Shown: positions 7,543 to 19,269, counted from the first letter of the stretch. The stretch: 64,000 nt of DNA from Eledone cirrhosa (GCA_964016885.1 OZ024740.1:293916217-293980216); one strand, 5' to 3'. Program-made: numbers and translations. The notes: generated from the sequence alone by a model not told the origin.

Positions 7543-8930
7543 GTAAAACCGCTCTTCTTAAGGGCTTTATTATAATAAGGGGCGGCTTTATTAAAAATGT
7601 CTATAGACGAAGATAAGGTAGAAATCCTACGGCTAATGTTAGGAATAAGATTATTAAAAACTATAGAGGGATGGCAAGACTCTTTGTGTATATACCTAAG
7701 ATTTTCGTTAGGTTTATAATAGGGTTTAAAAGAGGCGGTAAGTAGATCAAGATTAATATCAAGAAAGTTAGCATTAGTAAGGTTTGTATCTATAGTGATT
7801 TTAAGGTTAAGATTAGCAAAAGTATTGATTAAATCTTGACGGAATTTATCAAGGTTATGATGGTATGAGAAAACTGCTAATCCGTCATCACGGTATAAAC
7901 CGATATTATGGGACGGAAATTTCTCTTTGAGGGTGTGGAGAAGGAATAATCCTACTAAGTCACACACATCCGCACTGTCATATGAATCCATTGCAACAAC
8001 AAAAGAGTTTTCAGGGTTTGACTTTTTAACCCAAATATTATCATTAGTAAAGAGTAAAGTTTTTCTAGCATGAAAGATAATGTCTTCTTCTAATTTAGAA
8101 ATATTAATGAAGGGTCTTGCAAAATCTAAGGCATTAGTTAATAAGGAAACAGTAATAGATGGGTAAAAATCGACAATATCAAATTGGGTAAATCTACACT
8201 TATTTTTACCTTGTATATTATTAAACCAAGAAATAACAGAGGAAGTATTTAGCCACTGTGATAGGTCAGTGTTAGTTCTAATTTGGAGAATTATTTTTCT
8301 TAAGATTTTCTTACTTGCAAGGCCAACCTCGGATTTAGCCGGGTTAATCAGTCTACAACTAGGTCGATTAGTAAAGTCCAATTTATGGTCTCTAAGGGTA
8401 ATATATTATTTACGCTTAGCTTGGCTTTCAATCCGGTTATCTATTTGTAAAGAACTAGCTAGTTCTTTAGCTTCTTTATTGATAGTATTGTAGGTATTAT
8501 TATTAGTTAATTGATATTTATTGGTAATACTATTAGTTAAAAGTTGGTTATACAAAGTACTATTAACTTCAAAGAGATTTTTAGTTTTATCAGAAAGAAC
8601 AAAAGTGTTTGTAGAATTTCTAAAATTAGAAATATCGTTAGATAGTTTAGTTTGAAAGTTATTATTGTACTTACGAAATTTGATATCACTAATTATATTA
8701 ACAAGGTCTAATTCGAAGTTGGCCATGTCTTTAATTCTAGGTGGATATTTACGGGATTTGATGTCAAAACAATCTTTAGTATCAGCACTGAATAGTCCAT
8801 CGTAAACCATTGCCTTCCATCTCATTCTTTTAACGACTTGTTCGATTTTATCAATGAGGATTTTGGTATAAGTTGTGTTGGAAGAAGTGGGTATATTTTT
8901 GATTGAATAATCCAATTCATAAAGATCCAT
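7503..8930 (-). pseudogene. Penelope-like element reverse transcriptase, one nonsense codon, endonuclease lost
   Basis: A minus-strand frame runs from ATG at 8930 to the stop at 7503, broken only by an in-frame TAA at 8406-8408. Reading through it gives the N-terminal PLE region (about 174 residues, rich in Asn/Lys), then YITLRDHK and CRLINPAKSEVG. RT motif A is FDIVDFYPSI (Asp at about 8140). Motif C is GLYRDDGL (about 7885-7905), the YRDD form seen in PLEs. The thumb follows with IFNKAAPYYNKALKKSGF (about 7560-7610). Similarity to the copy at 14.1 kb is very high up to about 7543. There the linker, Cys cluster and GIY-YIG endonuclease are replaced by a short tandem repeat and the ribozyme-bearing element. 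With one nonsense codon it looks recently dead. It was probably transcribed from a long terminal segment upstream of 8931. Confidence 0.9.
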
Positions 8931-9217
8931 GGTGTATGTTGGTTAAATTCCTGAAAACTGTAGAGTGCTCAACTAATCGGGCTGGAAAGTGCCAATCGTA
9001 TATGTAATATAGAATATGCTTCAATCAATCCCGGTTGGAGCTATATAAATGAAGTAATTCCGTCGGAAAAGTCCAGGAAAAAAGAGTGCTCTATGTAGGT
9101 AACAGAGCTTAATAGTTATGTAATAAACAACATAAGGCAATTATTCCATTTACCAGTGGTTTCTTAAAAGCAAAAGATTTTGCTTTCAATCCTCAGAATG
9201 AAAAAATCCTGGTCTGT
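8931..9217 (-). mobile_element. PLE 5' flank with shared pLTR segment
   Basis: This is the non-coding leader of the minus-strand PLE. The part 9128-9217 (containing, on the plus strand, ACCAGTGGTTTCTTAAAAGC) recurs at about 13288-13376 in the same orientation and at about 15637-15742 inverted. Relative to PLE coding direction it precedes the PLE here and follows the PLE at 14.1-15.3 kb in the same sense, as expected of a repeated terminal segment. Confidence 0.6.
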
Positions 9218-9354
9218 TTATTGAATTTGGATTTTAAAAACAAAAATGCAATCTATATTAAAGTGAGGCTGGAGAAGGAAGAAGGAAAGGAAAAATAAAT
9301 TAAAACTACACATGCAAACACACACACAAAAACACGCACACTCACACACAAAAG

Positions 9355-9357
9355 CAT

Positions 9358-9447
<90 letters not shown>
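9355..9447. repeat. (CA)n then (TA)n microsatellite
   Basis: CA repeats from about 9357 to 9415 change to TA repeats up to 9447, close to the truncated 5' end of the next PLE copy. Confidence 0.95.
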
Positions 9448-9453
<6 letters not shown>

Positions 9454-9481
9454 TGAAATTTCCGTTGAAAACAGAAAAGGT

Positions 9482-10837
9482 CAGACCCTTTTAGCGAAAG
9501 CTTTAAATTTCGCTAGAAGGTTCACTAATATCTCCGATATTGAAGAGAATGTCATCTTGCACGCTAGAAACACTCTACTCTTTACTGATAATGACACTTG
9601 GGTAAAAATGTCTAACCCAGAGAGCCCATTCGATGTCTCAATGGGCTCTTATGACAGTGCTGATGTTTGTGATTTGGTCGGCCTATTCCTCCTACATACA
9701 CTTAAAGAAAAATTTCCTAACCATATTTTTGGGCTTTATCGCGACGATGGTCTAATACTTTCCCATACCACCATAGGCCATAACTTAGATAGATTAAGGA
9801 AAGACTTAATAAAAACCTTCGTTAGTTTTAATCTTAAAATTACTATCGACACTAACCTTTCCAATGTAGATTTCCTAGATATAAACCTAGATTTGCCTAC
9901 TGCTTCTTATAAACCATACCATAAACCTAATGAAAACTTAAAATATATAAATAAAGGCTCTTGCCATCCTCCTATAGTTTTTAAAAACCTTATCCCTAAT
10001 ATTAGCCGTAGGATCTCCACCCTATCTTCCTCAGAAGCTATTTTTAATAAGGCATCCCCCTACTATAATAAAGCCCTCCAAAATAGCGGTTTTAGCGAAC
10101 CGATTAAATACATACCCAACTATACTAACTCTATTAAACATAAAAACAGGAAAAGAAAAATAATATGGTTCACACACCCCTACTCTCTAGCAGTTAAAAC
10201 TAATGTAGGCAAAAAATTCCTAGAGCTCCTAGATAAACATCCTAGAACACATAGATACTATAAGATCTTTAACAGAAACTGTGTCAAAATTAGCTATTCC
10301 TGCGGTCCCCCTATTAAGTCCTATATCATCAACAAAAAGTCAGCTAGAGAAAATCAAAATTGCTCCTGTAGAATCAAAAGTGAATGCCCATTACAAGGTA
10401 AATGCAACACCAAAGCCATTGTATATGCGGCTAAAGTGACAACCATCAGCAACAACCATACAGCCACCAGTGAACGATATGTGGGTATGACGCAAGACAA
10501 ATTCAAAACGCGTTATTACTCACATGTCGCAACCTTTCGACATCCAGAAAAAAGATTTACAACAGCTCTGGCTAGCAGAATTTGGGATTTGAAAGACCAA
10601 GGCATCCAATATAAATTGGATTGGTCAATTTTGAACCAATCTAAAGAATATGCAAGAGGAACAAGAAAATGCACGCTCTGCATAAATGAAAAATATTGGA
10701 TCTTGCAAAATCTTAAATCACCAAAGACCTGCCTGAACACAAAGACGGAAATTTTCACCAGTTGCCCACACATGAAATCACACCTGCTTTCCAGCTCATA
10801 TAAACTTAACACACTTTCAGATACTTATCCTCCATAA
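9482..10837 (+). CDS. 5'-truncated Penelope-like ORF: RT C-terminus plus GIY-YIG endonuclease
   Basis: A continuous plus-strand frame; the first Met is at 9557 but PLE similarity already starts at 9482 (QTLLAKALNFARRF). Counted from Met 9557 (426 residues): DSADVCDLVGL at 33-43, YRDD at 61-64, IFNKASPYYNKALQNSGF near 160-177, and the linker KRKIIWFTHPYSL. A Cys cluster CSCR-x5-CPLQGKC follows near 275-290. The GIY-YIG-type nuclease then reads IVYAAKV, ERYVGMT (in place of YIG), FKTRYYSH, a later Glu in CINEKYWIL, and LNTKTEIF with CPHMKSH at the end. In PLEs the RT copies RNA and the endonuclease nicks target DNA. RT motif A and everything upstream are missing, so the copy cannot be autonomous. 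The intact frame of about 1.36 kb suggests young age. It diverges clearly from the copies at 7.5-8.9 and 14.1-15.3 kb. Confidence 0.88.
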   Translation, partial: QTLLAKALNFARRFTNISDIEENVILHARNTLLFTDNDTWVKMSNPESPFDVSMGSYDSADVCDLVGLFLLHTLKEKFPNHIFGLYRDDGLILSHTTIGHNLDRLRKDLIKTFVSFNLKITIDTNLSNVDFLDINLDLPTASYKPYHKPNENLKYINKGSCHPPIVFKNLIPNISRRISTLSSSEAIFNKASPYYNKALQNSGFSEPIKYIPNYTNSIKHKNRKRKIIWFTHPYSLAVKTNVGKKFLELLDKHPRTHRYYKIFNRNCVKISYSCGPPIKSYIINKKSARENQNCSCRIKSECPLQGKCNTKAIVYAAKVTTISNNHTATSERYVGMTQDKFKTRYYSHVATFRHPEKRFTTALASRIWDLKDQGIQYKLDWSILNQSKEYARGTRKCTLCINEKYWILQNLKSPKTCLNTKTEIFTSCPHMKSHLLSSSYKLNTLSDTYPP

Positions 10838-11290
10838 ACTCTTATTATTCTCTTTATAATTACCCTTTCTGATTTACTTTCATTTTTATCCTTATTATTA
10901 ATTTCATTTATTTTTATTTTTATTTTTATTTTTATTTTTATTTTTATTTTTATTTTTATATATTTTTTTATTTTTACTTCACATCCACCAATAAACCCCC
11001 CCCCCCCCGTTATTCTCCGATTCACTTACCTAATATCTTCACTTTCCATTTTTTACTTCCCTATTTTCTTCACTAACTGATTACATAAGTCACTTGCGTT
11101 TTCCACTCCAGATATTTTTTATTTTTTATTTTTATTTTTATTTTTTATTTTTCCGCAGCCAATCTTATAATTTTATATTTGTACTTACTTATCCACAAGT
11201 TTTTTTTACACCCTGTATCTATGTGTCTGAACGCCTTAATGTGTGTATACTTTCTATATATGTACACGAGCGCCTACGTATGTGCGCGCG
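10838..11290 (+). repeat. PLE 3' flank with (TTTTTA)n and poly-C tracts
   Basis: AT-rich 3' flank containing TTTTTA repeats (about 10907-10977), a C run (about 10997-11008) and further TTTTTA repeats (about 11115-11155). No coding feature. TTTTA-like tracts also follow the PLE module that ends at 18693. Confidence 0.7.
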
Positions 11291-11294
11291 CGTG

Positions 11295-11295
11295 C

Positions 11296-11332
<37 letters not shown>

Positions 11333-11335
11333 TGT
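11295..11335. repeat. (TA)n microsatellite
   Basis: Short TA run within GT-rich sequence. Confidence 0.9.
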
Positions 11336-11466
11336 ATGTGTATGTGTCTTTATATCCGTGTTTTTACATCTAGGTTTTTTGTTTTGTTTCTTTTTTCTTC
11401 TTCCCTTTTTTTACATCATCATTTTTATGCGTGTGTATGCAAACAGGTCAATATGCGTGAGTGTAA

Positions 11467-11568
<102 letters not shown>

Positions 11569-12114
11569 ACGTATCGAATGTATGGATGTGTAAGTGTGCG
11601 TGTGTATATAAGCATGTATATTTTTGTGTTTCTTTTGTGAGATATACGTGTATGTGTATGCGTGTACCTTGTTTGTCTTCTTTTCTTTAATTTTTTCTTT
11701 CTAAATTATTTTTTTTCTTTCTAAATTATTGTTCCATTTTTATAAATATATCGAGATTGATACTTTCCTTTAACTATTACACTCCCTTATCTCTTTTACT
11801 TCCACATACAAGTGTACGTGTGTGTAGGTGTGTTTATGCGCGTGCCTTCATATTCTTATGATGTATCTATTTTGTCTGTAGTTTACAGATACACAGATAC
11901 ATTTGCCCTAAAATATATATTTACGCACACTTTTTCACTATACGTATACATTTGTGCATACACATATATGCACATCTGTGAGCGTATATACATACATATA
12001 CACACACCTAAATATATTTCTTGAAAGATTTTTATATATTTCATATTGTAATTCATTTGTCTATATTCTCTTTTGCTTTTCTTGAGACTTTCCAAGTATT
12101 TACCCATGTTTTAT

Positions 12115-12192
12115 ATTGCCTCGTCTGACGAACGAATGAAGACGTTTCTTTCGTATTCGCCTCATTCGGGAAACCTCTGGTAATGAGGTAAT
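12115..12192 (+). ncRNA. Hammerhead ribozyme-like motif (type I, short stem III)
   Basis: The core CTGACGA (12125-12131) fits CUGANGA. Stem II is CGAATGA (12133-12139) with TCATTCG (12162-12168) around a 22-nt loop. The pair next to the core is A/G instead of G-C. GAAA follows at 12170-12173. Stem III is ACC/GGT with loop TCT (12173-12181). The cleavage triplet is GTA (12180-12182). Stem I is TTGCCTCGT (12116-12124) with ATGAGGTAA (12183-12191), nine pairs including two G-T wobbles. It lies on the plus strand, 3' of and in the same sense as the PLE ORF ending at 10837, the place expected for PLE hammerheads. The mismatch next to the core may lower or abolish activity. Confidence 0.68.
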
Positions 12193-12204
12193 TATATTGT
12201 ATTG

Positions 12205-12265
12205 ATTTTTATACATTATATATATATATACACATATATATATACATATACATACACTCATACAT

Positions 12266-12296
<31 letters not shown>

Positions 12297-12475
12297 TATA
12301 TATGTGTATATAAATACACACAAACACATACATATACACATATATACATACGCACATAAATATCAACACATCCATACATACACATACATATATACAACCA
12401 CACACACATATATACACACATACATACACATAGAAACATATACATACACACATATACATACACACATATACATAC

Positions 12476-12509
<34 letters not shown>

Positions 12510-12650
12510 ATATGTGTGTACAAGCATACACATACACAAACATAGCCATACACACATACATATACATACATGCACATAATCATACATATATACACACGTA
12601 CATACATACACATAAATGCACTCCTCTACATATTCACACACGCAAATAAA
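12205..12650. repeat. Compound CA/TA/CATA microsatellite
   Basis: About 450 bp of mixed (CA), (TA) and (ACAT) repeats outside the inverted-repeat structure. No gene. Two-strand open frames here are low-complexity artefacts. Confidence 0.9.
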
Positions 12651-12654
12651 TATA

Positions 12655-12656
12655 AG

Positions 12657-12687
<31 letters not shown>

Positions 12688-12938
12688 TAAAAAAATTTTT
12701 GACAGCGATACAAACTGCAGGTAACTGGACAGACACGCGTGGTAAGTAATACACACAAATGCACGTATACATACGTACGAAATAGTAAATACATACACAC
12801 ACTCTCGCACATAAATATACATATACAAATACATAAACACATACATACACATACACAAATACATGCACAAACACGCACACGCACACGTATACAATTATAC
12901 ACACACATATACACACACATATGTATATGTAATTATAT

Positions 12939-12997
<59 letters not shown>

Positions 12998-13107
12998 AAT
13001 ATAAAAATATACACACACACATATACATACATAGCTATACAATTATACACATACAAATACGTACATATCATAAACACGCACAACCAAATACAAACACACA
13101 CACACAC

Positions 13108-13188
<81 letters not shown>

Positions 13189-13400
13189 CACATAAACACA
13201 TATACATGTGTGTGTGTGTAAAACTCAGTCTTAGATAATTCATATGAACCTTACATATATATAGTAGTAAGGTAATAAAGTAATAAGCAACATAAAGCAA
13301 TTATTTCATTCACCAGTGGTTTCTTAAAAGCAAAATATTTTTCATTCAATCTTCAGAATGAAAAAACGGGGTCTATCTACATATACATACATATACACAC

Positions 13401-13444
<44 letters not shown>

Positions 13445-14101
13445 TGGCTGCCAACTCGTTATCGAGTACGGCCACTACTTTATATCCATGTAGGAGAACC
13501 CCTACCGATGCGCTGAACGAGTGTGACTTTTTAGTCCAGCCAGCGACTTGAAAACTCTGGTACAAACACTACACTTGTGACAATTATTGACACATAGTGC
13601 TTTGCCTTTGGTACCATGTGACGACAAGTGCAGAGAGATCTCCAGATATAAAGCAATGCCTGTGCCGTGAAGCTTTTATAGTGAGCAAAGGCACTGCACA
13701 AAGCCAGTCCCACTCTCTTAACCAAGATGATATTTACCAAAAAGAAGAACAAGTCAACATCATTGGATACCATCAGGGTTGCAGGTGTTATATCAGAGTT
13801 TTCCTTCTCCTAGAATTCTGCCTTGAAAAAGGCTAAGGGGTCATCTCTCCCAGTGATTTTGGATGGCCATTGACTCTTAAGAGCTCCTTTGCCCTTTATA
13901 TATATACACACAAATATACATACACATACACATAGGTATGTGAAGGGCAAGGCAAAAAGAATATATGGGGGGGGGGACATAGGAAAAGGTGAAATATAAG
14001 GGGAGGTAAGGGAGAAAAAATATATATACAAGAGTACAGAACGTAGATTCAGCAAAATAAAAACCGTAGCAGAAGTAAAGAGCAGGGAAGGAGTTCAAGG
14101 C
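12655..14101 (-). repeat. Left arm of large inverted repeat around a PLE
   Basis: The sequence reappears in reverse complement at 15284-16340. Anchors include GACAGCGATACAAACTGCAG (about 12702) against the reverse at about 16240, AAAACTCAGTCTTAGATAAT (about 13220) against about 15780, the ACCAGTGGTTTCTTAAAAGC segment (about 13311) against about 15690, and the G-run/GAAGGAGTTCAAGG end at 14085-14100 against 15284-15298. The arm is largely microsatellite (CA/TA), including (TA)n at about 12944-12990 and 13120-13183. It contains an extra insertion of about 450 bp (13442-13894) that is absent from the right arm. Confidence 0.85.
13442..13894 (-). mobile_element. Insertion in left arm with C2H2-like coding scrap
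   Basis: This block interrupts the TA microsatellite of the left arm and has no counterpart in the right arm, so it inserted afterwards or was lost from the other arm. On the minus strand, 13585-13502 reads CHKCSVCTRVFKSLAGLKSH and then TRSAHR and a stop. That is a Cys-x2-Cys / His-x4-5-His pattern like the C-terminal fingers of some LINE proteins. Nothing else is recognisable. The family is unknown. Confidence 0.5.
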
Positions 14102-14105
14102 GGTT

Positions 14106-15283
14106 GATGACAGTGCGGATGTGTGTGACTTAGTAGGATTATTCCTTCTCCACACCCTCAAAGAGAAATTTCCGTCCCATAATATCGGTTTATACCGTGA
14201 TGACGGATTAGCAGTTTCTCATACCACCAACGGCCATAACCTTGATAAATTCCGTAAAGATTTAATCAATACTTTTGCTAATCTTAACCTTAAAATCACT
14301 ATAGATACGAACCTTACTAATGCTAACTTTCTTGATATTAATCTTGATCTACTTACCGCCTCTTTTAAACCCTATCATAAACCTAACGAAAATCTTAGGT
14401 ATATACACAAAGAGTCTTGCCATCCCCCTATAGTTTTTAATAATCTTATTCCTAACATTAGCCGTAGGATTTCTACCTTATCTTCTTCTATAGGCATTTT
14501 TAATAAAGCCGCCCCTTATTATAATAAAGCCCTTAAGAAGAGCGGTTTTACAGAAAAAATTTCTTATTTACCTACTACACCCTAAAACTAACCACAATAA
14601 CAGGAAAAGGAAGATTATTTGGTTCACACCCCCTTCTCTCTAACTGTCAAAACTAATGTAGGAAGGAAATTCCTTGAACTCTTAGACAAACATTTTCCTC
14701 CTAATCATAGATATTATAAGATATTTAATAGGAACGTAGTTAAGATCAGCTACTCTTGTTGCACATCTATGAAGTCCAAAATCACCAGTTCAAACCATAC
14801 GAGAATAAATCCAGGATGCAGTTGCAGGAAGCCGGATGAATGCCCATTGCAGGGTAAATGTAACACCAAATCTGTTGTTTATGAGGCTAAGATAACACCG
14901 GTAATCAACAACCAGCCAGCCAGGAGTGAGCGATATGTCGGTATGACCCAGGACAGGTTTAAAACCAGATTTTACTCACATGTCGCTTCTTTTAAGCACT
15001 CTGATAAACGAACATCAACGGCCCTCGCAAGTAAGGTGTGGGAACTCAAGGATAGTAACATCCCGTACTCTATTGATTGGTCTATATTAGACCATTCGAG
15101 GGAGTACCAAAGGGGCACAAAGAATTGTTCTTTGTGTACCACAGAAAAGTATAGGATTTTGCTAAACTTGAGAGCCACTTCCGCTTGCCTTAACTCAAAG
15201 ACTGAGATCTTCAGATGCTGTCCTCATCTGAAATCGCATCTGATCTGTAACTGGATTGACACTCCTATGATAAATCAACCACC

Positions 15284-15287
<4 letters not shown>
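14106..15287 (+). pseudogene. 5'-truncated Penelope-like RT/GIY-YIG, two frameshifts
   Basis: Similarity to the PLE at 7.5-8.9 kb starts abruptly at the codons for DSADVCDLVGL (about 14109). It includes GLYRDDGL (about 14185-14208) and IFNKAAPYYNKALKKSGF. Frame breaks occur near 14578 (after YLPTTP) and near 14630, where one base of a CACACC run is missing relative to the copy at 10.17 kb. After that one frame runs to 15287: VKTNVGRKFLELLDKHF, the Cys cluster CSCR-x5-CPLQGKC, VVYEAKI, ERYVGMT, FKTRFYSH, CTTEKYRIL, LNSKTEIF. The stop codon lies where the right inverted arm begins. It has the endonuclease that the nearly identical 7.5-kb copy has lost, so together the two copies show the family's full layout. 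Confidence 0.88.
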
Positions 15288-16340
<1,053 letters not shown>

Positions 16341-16399
16341 CACACCCCACCAAAACCTGTGAACAAAACAGAAAAACAATTATCAGAAAAATAAAAAGA

Positions 16400-17350
16400 A
16401 CAAACTAAAAAATTAACACACTAAAATACTGCCAACAGCAACACAAACATTCGATGGCTATCACACTGCTTGAATCAAAAAGATATAACCTCCAACAATG
16501 CATGATGATCATCATCAATAACCAGAGAACAGCTGAAGAGAGGTGAGCCTTTGAGAAAATCAAACTCAACCCCGTGTTCTTTTCATTTGCTAAAAAACAC
16601 AAGGTCACCGTCTCCACTGTTGGCCCTCTAGTTGATGAAAATGGCACACTCCAAGATAATGCCAAAACCATGGGTGAGATACTGCAGAAACAATACTGCT
16701 CTGTTTTCAGCAATCCTGATATGGCCGATCTGGGCTGTATCAGTGATGTTAATCCCCAACACACTATATCAGACATAACGTTTGGCGCCCCTAATGTCTT
16801 AGCGGCAATAAACGAAATTAAACAGAATTCAGCAGTAGGCTCCGACAGGTTCCCTGCGTGTGTCCTGAAGGTGTATCGACACCAATTTGCATCTCCTCTT
16901 GCTAATCTGTGGAGGAACTCATTGGACACTGGCTATATTCCTGAAAACTTTCTGTCCCAGTCCGTTGTCCAAGTCTTCAAAAAGGGAAATAAGTCCCTTG
17001 CAGTGAACTACCGTCCAATCTCACTCACCTCTCATATTATCAAGGTATTTGAGAGGGTGGTGAGATCACGAATAACCCACTTTCTTGAAAGCAACGGCCT
17101 GCTGAACTCCAACCAACATGGGTTCCGTAATGGAAGGGACTGCCTAACGCAGCTCCTGCATCACTTTGACGATGTTTTGAGAGCCTTGGGAGAGGGCTCC
17201 AACACTGATGTCATCTACCATGATTTCAGCAAGGTCTTTGACAGGATTGATCATAACATTCTAGTGAAAAAGCTATCCAATATTGGTGTCTCTGGAAAGT
17301 TACTACAGGGGATCAGATGTTTCCTGACAGACAGACCCAACATGTTGTAG
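16400..17350 (+). pseudogene. LINE reverse transcriptase, 5'-truncated, frameshifted
   Basis: The open part runs from ATG at 16574 to the stop at 17350, but readable LINE sequence starts earlier (AFEKIKLNPVFF just upstream, after a stop or frame break near 16547). Motifs: FFSFAKKHK, then LVDENGTLQD, SAVGSDRFPACVLK, VNYRPISLTS (RT motif 2a-like) and GFRNGRDCLTQL. Motif A is VIYHDFSKVFDRIDH (about 17210-17255). Near 17330 the frame changes and the domain continues in the overlapping frame at 17317. The pattern fits the jockey/CR1 group. The apurinic endonuclease and ORF1 are absent. Confidence 0.85.
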
Positions 17351-18693
17351 TCGAAGGAGTAAAATCAAGCACTGCCAAAGTCAGCAGTGGCGTCCCACAA
17401 GGCACTGTGTTGAGCCCACTTCTTTTCATCATCTACATTAATGACATTACTGACATCATCAATCACAGCAACGTAAGAAACTTCGCAGATGATGCCAAGC
17501 TCCAAAGGATCATCAATGAGGTGGGGGACCGGACTTGCCTTCAGTCAGACCAACTGGATGTTATCCAATGGGCAGAAAAGTATAATATGCTGTTGAATGA
17601 GGATAAATTTGAACTAATCCACTTTGGAAAAAAGGATTCCCTGAAACTACCATACTCTCTTCCTTCGGGTGAAACTCTAGTGGCATCCAATAACATCAGA
17701 GACCTGGGAGTAATTGTGGACAACAACATGAGCTGGGACACTCATATAAACAGCAAAGTTGATATGACCCGCAGAATGTGTAAGAGACTTAATGGAATTT
17801 TGGCTGATTCTAAAAATGCGGTTTTAACTAATCCTTGTAGTAACCCTAGTCTTGATAGTGGGATATTAGATAATGGTAGAGTCGGTAAGGATAAAAATAG
17901 AAGGAGACTAAATACTTATTTTAACCCGCCATATAATCAGGAAGTATTAACTAATATTCCTAGGTCTTTCTTTTCTATCTTAGAGAAAAATTTCCCCCCT
18001 TCTCATAAATACCATAGTATTTTTAATAAAAATGTTATTAAACTTTCATTCTCTACCACCCATAATATTAGTTCTCATTTAGCTAGCACTAACAATAGGA
18101 AAATTAGGGATGGATTCTCCTCTCTACATACTACTAGTCTGAACAGATCTGGAAATGCCTTACCACCAGAACAGACCTTATCTAATAGCAATCCTACGTG
18201 TAATGCATCACTACTTCAGCCAACCAATAGCACCCGGAAGTGTAACTGTAGAGTGAGTGCTAACTGCCCTTTAAACGGTAACTGCCTCTCTAAGAACATC
18301 GTCTATGCTTGCGTAGTTATAACTAATTCCTCTAATAGAACTTATATAGGCTCTACATCTAACACTTTTAAGACTAGGTTTAATTATCATATCTCTAATT
18401 TCAAACATGTTAAGTTTAAGAATTCTACTTCTTTAGCACACTATATCTGGGATCTTAAGGGGGCTAATATACCATATAGCCTTAATTGGCGTTTAGTAGC
18501 ACGCTCTAATAACCTTTCTACACATACTAAATTTTGTAATCTCTGTATCCTCGAGACACACTCTATAATTTTCTCTAGCGAATCCTTACTTAATAGAAAG
18601 TCTGAGATATTCTCTTCTTGCCCCCACGCTATTTCTAATTCTTACTTTTATTATAAACCTAAAGGTTCTAGTAGTTTAAATTGTATCCATTAG
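17317..18693 (+). CDS. Chimeric open frame: LINE RT C-part joined to PLE GIY-YIG endonuclease
   Basis: One uninterrupted 458-codon frame. Residues 1 to about 160 are LINE RT: SGVPQGTVLSPLLF (24-37, motif B), NFADDAK (55-61, motif C) and LGVIVDNNMSWDTHI. From about 163 (near nucleotide 17805) the sequence changes to a PLE C-terminal part: DKNRRRLNTYFNPPYNQEV, FPPSHKYHSIFNKNVIKLSF, the Cys cluster CNCR-x5-CPLNGNC (near 310-325), NIVYACVV (near 328), TYIGST (near 342, a textbook YIG), FKTRFNYH, CILETHS with the expected Glu, LNRKSEIF and a CPH end. The two halves belong to different retroelement classes, and the PLE half differs strongly from the other three copies here. The start shown is only the first Met after the LINE frame change. 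Template switching or nested insertion is the likely origin; expression is unknown. Confidence 0.8.
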   Translation: MFPDRQTQHVVVEGVKSSTAKVSSGVPQGTVLSPLLFIIYINDITDIINHSNVRNFADDAKLQRIINEVGDRTCLQSDQLDVIQWAEKYNMLLNEDKFELIHFGKKDSLKLPYSLPSGETLVASNNIRDLGVIVDNNMSWDTHINSKVDMTRRMCKRLNGILADSKNAVLTNPCSNPSLDSGILDNGRVGKDKNRRRLNTYFNPPYNQEVLTNIPRSFFSILEKNFPPSHKYHSIFNKNVIKLSFSTTHNISSHLASTNNRKIRDGFSSLHTTSLNRSGNALPPEQTLSNSNPTCNASLLQPTNSTRKCNCRVSANCPLNGNCLSKNIVYACVVITNSSNRTYIGSTSNTFKTRFNYHISNFKHVKFKNSTSLAHYIWDLKGANIPYSLNWRLVARSNNLSTHTKFCNLCILETHSIIFSSESLLNRKSEIFSSCPHAISNSYFYYKPKGSSSLNCIH

Positions 18694-19223
18694 CTGATAT
18701 ATTCCATTACTTATTTTTCAGTTTAGGTTCTTTTTGTTTACCACCATTATTATCATCATTATTATCATTGGTTTTTGACAACTCTTTATTCTAGCTCTCA
18801 TAATCTTTTGGCTACTATACCATATCTATTTTCTTACGCATTAAATTTTCACTATTAACACCTTATGAGTATATATCTGATTATATATTTTACATTATTT
18901 TATTTTATTTCATTTTATTTTATTTTATTTTATTTTATTTTATTTGGATTCTTCATTAGATAGCCCTCCCACCCAACCCCACCCCTCATGCGCACATAAA
19001 CTTATTGTCAACCCCTTCAAATAGATTATGATTATATTTAATCCCCCCCTCTTTTACGCTCCTTTCAATTATTTAATATAGTATATTGACTATAATTTTA
19101 TACTCCTTTATATCCTCCATACATTTCTTTTTTTCTGTCCCTATTAGCCTACCATAATTCTGCTTAAGTCAGTATTTTATTTTATTTTATTTTATTTTAT
19201 TTTATTTAATTTTATTTTATTTT
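18694..19223 (+). repeat. PLE 3' flank with two (TTTTA)n tracts
   Basis: Pyrimidine-rich non-coding sequence with (TTTTA)n at about 18891-18945 and again at about 19171-19226. Each tract ends in TTTTATTTGGAT. The second tract passes without any gap into the satellite array. No ribozyme core was seen in this flank. Confidence 0.8.
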
Positions 19224-19269
19224 ATTTGGATGCCCCGATTTTAATGGGGGCTCCGTTTTTTATTTGGGT

